Assembly (NCBI GenBank): GCA_013398055.1 | Contig: VZRS01000286.1 | Coordinates: forward strand, 1-64,000 | Length of the DNA: 64,000 nucleotides | DNA from: Ifrita kowaldi | Taxonomy: Eukaryota; Chordata; Aves; Passeriformes; Cinclosomatidae | Direction of reading: 5' to 3' | Part shown: positions 46,246 through 55,781 of the stretch, one piece after another | Numbering within the stretch: the first letter of the stretch is position 1 | How the letters are laid out: every line of letters starts with the position of its first letter | Notes under the pieces: model-generated | Databases searched by the model: none | Told to the model about the DNA's origin: nothing | What the model saw: the letters and a program-made list of their open reading frames with translations, nothing else | Translations under genes and position numbers: made by a program

Positions 46246-49200
46246 TCACTGCTGCGAGTTGTGCTGTAGCATGTTCTGCAGCATTTTGTGATTCTGCAGA
46301 GCAGCCACCACGTCCTCGTAGAGGGTGTTCACGCTGACGCACAGAGGTTGATGCTGCAGCTCCGTCAGCTTGCAGGCAGCCAGCGTACAGAGGATGCAGA
46401 ACAGCACAAAGAGCAGGGCTCTCAGCACTGACCGTGACCATGAGGGCTTGTGCCGGGGGGACTGAGGGGGACGGGAGCTGGAGGCCGGCTCTGTAGTGAG
46501 AACATGAACAGGACAGAATGTGAGGAATTAATCAACTATCTTTAATAAAACTGTTCAGGTAAGATACTTAATCCTCTGCTGCAGTTGGCTTTTGTTGTGA
46601 ATTTTCATCACATAGCTCTGATAAATAAGTAGATGTGCAGGATTTAACTTCCTAGGATGAAAAGTTTCAGATCCAGTTTCATGGGCAGCAGTGAAGAGGG
46701 TGTAAAGCACCTCTGTGTTGCACAAGATCTGATTACGCAAATGTTCAGTAGACTTAAGAAAAAATGAGTGGAGGGAAGTTCTCATTAGGAACAGCGGGAG
46801 AATTTCCTGACTTGTAGCTCCACAGTTCATGGGAACACAGGCAAAGGAGAAAAGGGCACAGCAGCAGTTTATTGGAACTCCTACAGGTTCCCCCCTACCC
46901 TCTTCCACCATCTCCCAGTACCTGGGCTGCATGAAAGCAATTCTGGCAGCATCAGAATCTGATGAAGATGAAACCTGACACAATCCCACCTCCAAAATGG
47001 ACACTACTTACTTCGGGTATGCACTGTTTCCTTTTTAGTTTTCTTTTCCATCTCCTGTTTTGCAGCTTTCTGAGCATCATACTCCCGTCTTCTGCGCTCC
47101 TTTTCCTCTGCCTTCTCTCGCTTCCGCAGTTCTCTCTCCTGAGCCTCCTTCGCTCGCTGTTCTGCTTCACGCTTCTTCTCCATTTCTGGAGGTTAACAGC
47201 AAGTTTTTCCCTTTTATGTAAAGGGTTGTCATTGCCATTTTCCTTATTACCTTATTGTCCCAATTGGAATGAGGAAACCAATTAAACCACTATCCTCTTT
47301 TTTATCATTTTATTTAGTATTACATACCTTGCATTTTGCTGTGCTTTTCTTTCATGTTTTTATAGGTAACCTATAGCACATTCCATCTAGAGATGTTCCT
47401 GTTCCTCAGGCCGAGAAATCATACCGTTACTCCCCTGCCATCTTTCTCCCTCCAGCCATTTTACCCTACTACTCCCTGAGTACTTTGGGTTTGGGTGGCC
47501 ACATGTATGTGTTAGATGGCAATTTGTTAGATGGCAGTCAGGATGTTTGGGTGTGTTAGAGACCAAGAGCTGTCCTCAGCAGACAGCACATGGGGGTTCT
47601 TTGTGCCTACCTCTCTCTGCCTGGAGTTTCCGCTGCCGTTGTCGATCTTGCTCAGACTGGATCGCTTTCATGTGCTGCAGTACCTTAAAGCGCCAGGGAA
47701 ACAACCTGAGGACTGTGCAGAAACCTCGTGGCACAGTCAGTTCAGAACAGAACAGCTGGAGTGTGGCTGAGGACAGGCAGCTGGGGCTGACCCCCAACCC
47801 TGACCTACCACTACAGCTATGGCTCTGAAAAAACCACAACTTATGTGAGTCTCTGTTGCTAAAAAACAGATCTTCCCATTAAAAACAAATGTGGCAAACT
47901 GGTGCTCGATGATACAGAGGATCACAGAACATTTCTATTTATGTTTGCCAAAACTTCTCCAGAGGTTTTTGTAGTATCAGCACAGGCATGGATTATTACG
48001 TCTGGTTATGCCTCCACTTTCTTGGCAACGAGCATTTAATCCTCCCTTAACTCCACTAATGGAGAAGCATCCTCCTCAGCCAGGTGTTTGCTCTCCACAG
48101 GCATAGCAGTAGTGGGGTCAGTGCAGTGGACCTGCACCTCACTGCCTGAAGAAACTCCAGGCTCCTGCAGCAGCTGCCCAGCTTGCTAAGCAAACAGAGG
48201 AAGAATCACTGGCAAAGCCACGAAAGGAAAAAAAAAATAAATAAAAGCAGACTCCTTACCTTGACAGCAGCCTGCTTACACTGCTTCTCATCCAGACAGT
48301 CTCCTGCCACTTTAGCCAGGACAGGATCCAGGGGATTGTCCTTCAGATCCAGCCACTTCAGGTTCTGCAAAAAAGCACAACAAAGGGGAGGCTGTAAGAG
48401 CACAGCAGTCTTGGAATTATTTAAGAGATCCAAAGCAGAAGCAAAGAACTGCTTAGTTTTCATATGAATGAAACAGGTACAGAAGATCAGCAGAGATGTT
48501 TTCAATAGATTGAGAGGATTTTCACTGAGCTGCAGTGCAGAGCCAGCTGAATTTTGGAATGGGTAGGCAGCAGGATGGATGCTTTACCAGAGATATCAAC
48601 TTGAGCAGGATCACAAGACTCTGGGCTGCATCCCAAAGCTTTACGTAACTGCCCAGCAAACAGTTTTACCTTGAGCTGTGCAAAGCTGACTGGCAGGGTG
48701 ACCAAGCGGTTGTTCAGAAGGTCCAGGTGCTGCAGATTGACCAGGCGGCCAAAGTCCAAGGGCAGCTGTTGCAGCCGATTTTTACTCAAATCCAGTTTCA
48801 CCAGATGCATCAAACTGCAGAAGTCTGACTAAAACCCAAACAAAGAAAACCCAGAGAAAGCTGGTCAGCACCTTCATGGAAGAACCTCAGTGGGAATTAC
48901 GTGGAGACAGCCTGCATCTCACATTAGGCACAATCCTTGACTTACTACAGGACTGTGATGGAGGAAAACCACTCTCCTCCTTTGCCTTGGAAGATGGAGG
49001 TGGGACACAGTGGGACAGATAAAACATACTGAGAAGGTTATGGATGACAATACAACAGGAACAAACCCGAGTCTCCACTGCTGATGAAACTCCTCTATAT
49101 TCACCTGGGGATGCTCTGGCAGGAATGTACTGCAATCTTCACACAGCTCAACCCTTTACTCTCTCCTGCCTCAGCCAAACCTACTGCCAGCACTGACCTG

Positions 49201-51678
49201 TCACTGACAATGGACTCATTCAGCCACCCCAGGGCAGGGAAAGTGCCAGTTTCACGGCTCCTGGTGAGCCTCTACTGAAGCACCAGCTATCTTTCCAAAT
49301 ACTTCCCAGCAGACTCATCCTCACGGAGGCTCTCTAGCACCTTACCGGCAAGGAAATGAGGTTGTTACAGGACAAATCCAAGATAGTAGCTTTTGGAAGA
49401 GCGGCCTGAAAGAAAAATAAGGCACTGAATGAACATGGAGCTTCACCTGAGCTCCTCAGATACCTGCNACCGGCACCGGCACCGGCGCCGCAAAACACAT
49501 AAAAATTGTCTTAAGAAGGGATGTTATCTGATGTTTGATCTCTGCATACTTTCAAACGTAAGCAACAATAAAGAAGATTTAGTTCCCAAAGCAGAGAGCA
49601 GCCAATAAGCCTTAAGTGCAGTCGTGAAAAGACGAATTACTTGTTGGTAGAATTGCCTTGTTAAGGTTTAAGGCTTGATCCAATGATCTCAGACTTAGTG
49701 GGATGTTAAGAAATCTTGGGAAGAAGGATGTACTACTGATAATGGGCACAAGGAATGCAGGATTTATGGGCTACTAGGACATTTGGCAGAATCCCCAAGA
49801 TAAGGAAGAAACTAACAAAGCTAACTCAGCAATTGGGTTGAATCAGCTCCAAGCGGGTAAAAGGTAATTCTGTCAGGGGCAGATTGTGACCACCTACTCA
49901 TGGCCACAGACCCAAGAAACCCACCAACCCAAAAGAAGAGAAAGACCAAGCTTGTGGACTGATTAGCACGGGAAGAGAGAGAATCATTAACCAATGGAAG
50001 ATAGAATACTAATTAATATGAGAACTAGGTAACTTGTAGCCGATAAACATTAATGCCTTTGTTTGCNCTCCTTACCTTGACAGCAGCCTGCTTACACTGC
50101 TTCTCATCCAGACAGTCTCCTGCCACTTTAGCCAGGACAGGATCCAGGGGATTGTCCTTCAGATCCAGCCACTTCAGGTTCTGCAAAAAAGCACAACAAA
50201 GGGGAGGCTGTAAGAGCACAGCAGTCTTGGAATTATTTAAGAGATCCAAAGCAGAAGCAAAGAACTGCTTAGTTTTCATATGAATGAAACAGGTACAGAA
50301 GATCAGCAGAGATGTTTTCAATAGATTGAGAGGATTTTCACTGAGCTGCAGTGCAGAGCCAGCTGAATTTTGGAATGGGTAGGCAGCAGGATGGATGCTT
50401 TACCAGAGATATCAACTTGAGCAGGATCACAAGACTCTGGGCTGCATCCCAAAGCTTTACGTAACTGCCCAGCAAACAGTTTTACCTTGAGCTGTGCAAA
50501 GCTGACTGGCAGGGTGACCAAGCGGTTGTTCAGAAGGTCCAGGTGCTGCAGATTGACCAGGCGGCCAAAGTCCAAGGGCAGCTGTTGCAGCCGATTTTTA
50601 CTCAAATCCAGTTTCACCAGATGCATCAAACTGCAGAAGTCTGACTAAAACCCAAACAAAGAAAACCCAGAGAAAGCTGGTCAGCACCTTCATGGAAGAA
50701 CCTCAGTGGGAATTACGTGGAGACAGCCTGCATCTCACATTAGGCACAATCCTTGACTTACTACAGGACTGTGATGGAGGAAAACCACTCTCCTCCTTTG
50801 CCTTGGAAGATGGAGGTGGGACACAGTGGGACAGATAAAACATACTGAGAAGGTTATGGATGACAATACAACAGGAACAAACCCGAGTCTCCACTGCTGA
50901 TGAAACTCCTCTATATTCACCTGGGGATGCTCTGGCAGGAATGTACTGCAATCTTCACACAGCTCAACCCTTTACTCTCTCCTGCCTCAGCCAAACCTAC
51001 TGCCAGCACTGACCTGTCACTGACAATGGACTCATTCAGCCACCCCAGGGCAGGGAAAGTGCCAGTTTCACGGCTCCTGGTGAGCCTCTACTGAAGCACC
51101 AGCTATCTTTCCAAATACTTCCCAGCAGACTCATCCTCACGGAGGCTCTCTAGCACCTTACCGGCAAGGAAATGAGGTTGTTACAGGACAAATCCAAGAT
51201 AGTAGCTTTTGGAAGAGCGGCCTGAAAGAAAAATAAGGCACTGAATGAACATGGAGCTTCACCTGAGCTCCTCAGATACCTGCTAGTTCTGCTTCGGCCT
51301 CCGCGGTTTCTCCCGCGTCAGTCTGTCCATCCCCCGCGGCTTCTCCGAGGTCACGTCATCTCCGGATCCATCTCTGGGTCCAAAGGCGGTTCTTATCCCG
51401 GGACAGCAATGGCTAGCAGCTGCCAGGCCCGCGGGACACAGAACCTCACTGCTTTAAATACCTGCAGGCCAGGTCACAACCCCCCAGCACATCTGGCTCT
51501 CCTGAGCTGCCCCTTCCCAGGAACCGAGAGCCGGTACCCACCCCCGCCGGGCGGCCTGCAGCCGGAGACTCACCAACTCCCGCACCGGCACCTCGTTCAA
51601 ATCGCAGAGGCTCAGGTCCAGCTCGTTCCCGTCCAGCTTGTCTTTCAGGCTGAGCCCCTTCCCGCTGCCCCGCGACAT
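46246..51678 (-). CDS. LRRC59: Leucine-rich repeat protein 59 (ER membrane)
   Basis: LRRC59 is a tail-anchored ER and nuclear-envelope protein linked to ribosomes and nuclear import of FGF1. Minus-strand exons: 51678-51574, 51221-51162, 50644-50486, 50180-50076, 47683-47611, 47185-47012 and 46490-46246. They join in phase to 306 residues (307 in human). The product starts MSRGSGKGLSLKDKLDGNEL. LRRs follow (ATILDLSCNNLISLP, HLVKLDLSKNRLQQLPLDFG, NLQHLDLLNNRLVTLP, LKWLDLKDNPLDP). Next is a Lys/Arg/Glu coiled coil (KKREAEQRAKEAQERELRKR), then a membrane helix (VLRALLFVLFCILCTLAA) and a short lumenal tail ending NSQQ. Exons 2-4 occur a second time, identically, at 49405-49346, 48828-48670 and 48364-48260. 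Because all their junctions are phase 0, reading both sets would stay in frame, but the single-N joins point to an assembly duplicate. Confidence 0.93.
48252..49467. repeat. First copy of 1216-bp duplicated block (LRRC59 exons 2-4)
   Basis: This block equals 50068-51283 with a constant offset of 1816 bases and no indel. Every stretch I compared was identical, introns included. It ends exactly at an N (49468), and its twin starts exactly after an N (50067). Identity across introns with ends at Ns indicates overlapping contigs rather than an old biological duplication. Confidence 0.9.
49468..49468. other. Assembly join (single N)
   Basis: The N ends the first copy of the duplicated block. The sequence after it (ACCGGCACCGGCACCGGCGC) is GC-rich promoter-like DNA unlike the LRRC59 intron before it. 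This join is probably false. Confidence 0.85.
49469..50066. other. Misplaced contig: promoter edge plus LTR-like sequence
   Basis: The contig starts GC-rich, then turns AT-rich. Its last 402 bases (49665-50066) equal 51877-52278 at a constant offset of 2212. It contains no exon. Its natural place is between 51875 and 52279, upstream of LRRC59, where it would bridge the CpG promoter and the LTR-like element. Confidence 0.7.
50067..50067. other. Assembly join (single N)
   Basis: A lone N joins the misplaced contig to the second copy of the LRRC59 block, eight bases from the exon 4 border. Confidence 0.85.
50068..51283. repeat. Second copy of 1216-bp duplicated block (LRRC59 exons 2-4)
   Basis: The twin of 48252-49467. 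This copy continues without a break into LRRC59 exon 1 and the promoter, so it is the one used in the gene model above. Confidence 0.9.
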
Positions 51679-51875
51679 GGCTCCGTCGGCGGCCGCCCAC
51701 GGGGGATGCGGCTCGGCACGGGGAGGCGGCGCGGTTCGCTTCGGAGCGGCTCAGCTCAGCACGACCCAGCCCGTCCCGTCCCGTCCCGTCCCGGCGTGGC
51801 ACGGCCCGGCCCTGCCACCCACTTCCGCGGCCACGTCCGCGCGGGCCCCGCCGGCTACCGCCGCGGGGCCGAGCG
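51679..51875 (-). promoter_or_regulatory. LRRC59: LRRC59 CpG promoter
   Basis: GC-rich, CpG-dense sequence lies just upstream of the LRRC59 start codon (context GGAGCCATG). A short CCGTC pentamer array lies at about 51770-51794. The sequence stops at the N at 51876. The GC-rich start of the contig at 49469 may be its continuation. Confidence 0.6.
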
Positions 51876-51876
51876 N
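51876..51876. other. Assembly join (single N)
   Basis: A lone N separates the LRRC59 promoter from LTR-like sequence. The sequence after it repeats the end of the contig at 49469-50066. Confidence 0.85.
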
Positions 51877-52431
51877 GGTTTAAGGCTTGATCCAATGATC
51901 TCAGACTTAGTGGGATGTTAAGAAATCTTGGGAAGAAGGATGTACTACTGATAATGGGCACAAGGAATGCAGGATTTATGGGCTACTAGGACATTTGGCA
52001 GAATCCCCAAGATAAGGAAGAAACTAACAAAGCTAACTCAGCAATTGGGTTGAATCAGCTCCAAGCGGGTAAAAGGTAATTCTGTCAGGGGCAGATTGTG
52101 ACCACCTACTCATGGCCACAGACCCAAGAAACCCACCAACCCAAAAGAAGAGAAAGACCAAGCTTGTGGACTGATTAGCACGGGAAGAGAGAGAATCATT
52201 AACCAATGGAAGATAGAATACTAATTAATATGAGAACTAGGTAACTTGTAGCCGATAAACATTAATGCCTTTGTTTGCTAAAATATATAAATAGTGAAAA
52301 GTTTTGACAGTCGTCATGCTGGCTTTGTGGATTTGCCATCCAGTGCAGAACTGTAAATAAATCAAATACTTCGACTTTGGGTGTGAATTGGCCTCTTGCA
52401 TACTGGGTGGAAGAACCTATTTTGGGATACA
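51877..52431 (+). mobile_element. Probable solo LTR of an endogenous retrovirus
   Basis: The features fit an avian retroviral LTR. There is a TATA-like ATATATAAATAG near 52286, an AATAAA near 52356-52361, and a U5-like end (TGGGTGTGAATTGGCCTCTT, then GGGATACA at about 52431). A TG start is possible at TGTTAAGAAATC (near 51915) or, in the other contig copy, at TGTTAAGG (49659). No internal viral gene, primer-binding site or target-site duplication was recognised, so the LTR call rests on layout alone. Confidence 0.5.
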
Positions 52432-55400
52432 CTGGTACGGCTCAGGGCATCCCCGCAGCTGTCCCACCAGCCTCGGGATCCTGGCCAGGCTGGCAGGAGT
52501 TTAGATCTGGGCTACATGAAACAGCCCTTCAGAAGGAAGGATAGCTCCCAGCCCAGCCCCATGGGTGGGTGAGGTTTGCATCCAGTCACATCACCTGTCA
52601 CACACCACCCCACAGAGAATCAACTGGTTTATGGCCAATAATCCCAACAGAAACCCAGTGATGTATATCTCGTTTTACATTATCTGATACAGCTGCTTCA
52701 ACCTCTCCACAATCTCCCTAATCCAAGGGATGAATTCCCTCTCAGTTGGGCTATTAGTCCGCAATGTCTCTTCGCAGGAGGAACGCTTAATGGATGTTCC
52801 TGCTTTGCTCCCAAGGCTCCAGTGCCACAGGAGCAGAGCACTCATCTAATCCTCTGTGGAGAAAGTCAGTGAAAGAGGAAGGAGCCTGAGGCAGAGCCAA
52901 ATTAGTGTTACCTGGTAAGAGGAATACAGCAAGGACTAACCATGAATTTCCTGACCTCTGTGCTATTTGTGATGTATGGGACATTGCAAAGATGTTTTCA
53001 CTACTGCAGCACATCTACCCTGTGGATGCATTATTTCATTTTTAAGCTGCCAGTGAATTTCTTCCAACACCCAGAAACCAGCATTAATTCAGCACTGAGG
53101 TAACTGAGGCCACAGGATTCTCTGAGCAAAGGCACCCCAAAACAGTGCACAAGGATTTGCCTCATAGAAACTATGATAAAGTCTGCCTGAGGTTGAGGTG
53201 CTCCTGTCCAGGAGGTTATGGAAGTTTTTTGGAGCATATTATTTTTCCTCCAAATGTGAGAAGAAATTACAGAGCCCTCATCTGAGAAGAGCGAGGTCTA
53301 CTTATCCAAGAATCTCTACCATCCCTCAGTTTTCACAATGTTTGTTGTTGGAGGGAAGGGCCAGACAAGACCCGCTCCAGGGAATGGAAGGGAAGCCTCT
53401 CATTGCCAGATCTCCAAGGGAACCAGCTGATTGCTGATTCCCTCGTTACCCTTAGGCAGTGAGGGACTCATTCAATGTGCTGTGATGTTCCCTTCCATGG
53501 CTGGAGGGCATGCTCTGGAGGACAAAACCCAGAGGGGCTCTGAAGGGGCCTAAGCAAGACCCTCTGCATCTCTGGGAAAGGTCTTTGTCCATGCAGTGCC
53601 ACAGAGACTGAAATCTGTGTTTACACAAATCCAAGAGCCTTGGGCTCCTAGAAAAACCAAACAGGGGTATAGATGTGTTAGCGTAGAAACACATAACCAC
53701 AGACGGGTTATATGCAAGGTGCTTTTATTGAGGCGCCGGGGGAGAGGGGTACAAACTCAAATCAATCCCCAACATGGACTTCAGGTGCTCACATTATATA
53801 CCCAGCTCGTTGTACAATCACGTATTAATCATTTACCCAAGCATAAATCTCAAAACCCCCCCCAAACGATCATCTACTCATTACTGTGTATGTTGTCTTC
53901 ACTCAAGCATAACTTTCAGCCCCCTTTCCCAGGTGCAGCTACACAATTAACTCATCTATCTTAGTCTCTTGCCCCTCAAGTTCAGGCTTGCCTCTTACCG
54001 TCCGGGCAAGTACACAGGTTTAGGCTGGCCTGAACAGAATGTTCATCTTGCTCTCAGGGCCTACTCTAGCTACTACAATTCAAAACATTTTAACCCTATG
54101 CTATCAGATGGGTTACAAAACCTACCTTCTTATTTGTGATTAACATGAAGGAAGATTTTTTAATCTGAATTAGAAAGGAATGGTACCTTATGGAATGGTG
54201 TATGAAATGGTACTGCTTCAGGCATCCTTTGCCTTGATCTCAAGCAAACATATGCAAATGTCAAGGTCACATCATTTTCTGCATAATTCTTGGTTTAATT
54301 CTTTCTTTAACCAGGATTCACCCTCTGGGCTAATGATCATAATGTGGTAAGATCAAGCTAAAAGTCATCTTTATTTTTATTTATTAAAGGTTTGCATCAA
54401 TTTTTTCCCCTGTGGTTATACAACACCGAGCGCTCTGATGCTCGATTGGCACAAAGACAGTTGCTCTGTTCTGTCCAAACCGGTGGAAAGACAACTTCTG
54501 GCGACAAAAGTCACACAGCTTTACATCCCCTGTGGGAATCCAGAAACTCACCTTGCTGCTGAGTTCAGTGGGACTGACTTGAAGAGGTATCTGTGCATGT
54601 AGGCTAGAAAGACTTTGAAGCTCCACAAGACAGGCAAAGCATAGCACGAGGCACATCTCTAGCAGAGTGCACTATGCTAAGGGTTGCAAGAACACTTGCA
54701 AGGAGAAGGGAGCAGGAAATGCTGAGGGAAGTGGAATGAACACAGTTGATCTAATTGTGATCTAATAATGATCCTTACTGGCCATGCCAGCCTGGAGTTG
54801 GAGATCATTCCCAGACTCTCTGAAGATCTCTGTGTCCCCTCTGCAGACAAGGCAAATTTTTCACAGTTCAAAGAAAAATCTCCCTTTCCCTACCAAAGAA
54901 GATATTGTCACTACTGCCACCAAACAAATTCCTTGTGAACTAGATGCACATTGAGGAAAATCCTTCCTGTTTCTAAAAGCAAGTGTCAGACACCGGGGGC
55001 TGGTGGCAGTTGGTATTTCACTCTGTTACAAGCGCATTTTTGGCTTTGATGTCTGACATTCACCATTCTGAGGTTGATATTTGTGCCCTTGTTCCGTGTT
55101 GTGCTTGATGTGATACGGATACACTGTGTCACCTCTTCAGCATCAGTGCTGCTGCAGGGCTCAGCACCACCACACTCCTTACCTGGTGCCTGCCCACACC
55201 TCTGCCCTTAGGCGAGGAGGTCTCAGCCTGCCCAGCCTTGGAGCGGCTCTGCAGTTCCCAGCTGGTCTCTTCTCCTCCACAGGGAGTGTCTATGGTGTTA
55301 GTGGGGTGCTAACTGATAACTCATTGACGGGTTAGGGCTGGAGGCCAGTGACTCACAGGGCTCAGGCACCAAGTGACACAGATGGAGATAAGTGAAGGCA

Positions 55401-55530
55401 AATGGCGGTGGTTGTCTTGCATCAAAGTCCATGTCCACTCATTTGAGTGGAGGGGCTCATTCGGGGTGTAACAGTGGTTGTGTTAGGCTGATGGAACAGG
55501 CTGGGAAGAAGAAATAATGGAGTGGGAATG
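52432..55530. other. Intergenic DNA between LRRC59 and ACSF2
   Basis: Apart from the LTR-like element at 53676-54117, I find no supported gene. A minus-strand segment at 54384-54531 has a splice-acceptor-like start and a stop that overlaps AATAAA. It is listed as a finding rather than a gene. Confidence 0.45.
53676..54117 (-). mobile_element. Possible solo LTR, minus strand
   Basis: On the minus strand the element would begin TGTAACCCATCTGATAGC at 54117 and end CGCTAACA at 53676. It has a TATA-like motif (GGGTATATAATG, near 53796) and an AATAAA (from TTTATT near 53724) before the end. That order is the one expected of a retroviral LTR. No flanking target-site duplication was evident and no coding region is present. 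Confidence 0.45.
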
Positions 55531-55534
55531 TACA

Positions 55535-55781
55535 GGGAAGGAATTGTAGTGCAGAGCTTGGGCTGGGGGACCGGCAGAGGATGGGGCAGGTGCCCGGCGG
55601 GACTCTGGGGGTTCCCTCTGAGCCTCCAGTCCCTCTTGCGGACCGGGCAAGGCGGGGGCTTTCTCCGCTCTCCGTCCCCCAGTGCCTCCTCCCGGTCGGC
55701 GGAGAGTCCCGGAGCCGCGGGCGGGGCGGAGCGGGGCGGGGGCCGGGGCCGGGGCCGGGGCCGGGGCGGGCCATGGAGCGC
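55535..55781 (+). promoter_or_regulatory. ACSF2: ACSF2 CpG promoter with GGGGCC repeat
   Basis: A CpG-rich stretch leads into a probable start codon at 55773 (context GGGCCATGG). From 55738 to 55772 it carries tandem GGGGCC units, four in register, which could form G-quadruplexes. The following 107-N gap probably results from this composition. Confidence 0.6.

Noticed and set aside
46962..47285. A 107-codon plus-strand frame rich in Leu, Phe and Ser
   Set aside because: It is the antisense of the Lys/Arg/Glu-rich coiled-coil exon of LRRC59.
48252..51283. A genuine internal duplication giving LRRC59 extra leucine-rich repeats
   Set aside because: The copies look identical even in introns and end exactly at Ns, which fits contig overlap much better.
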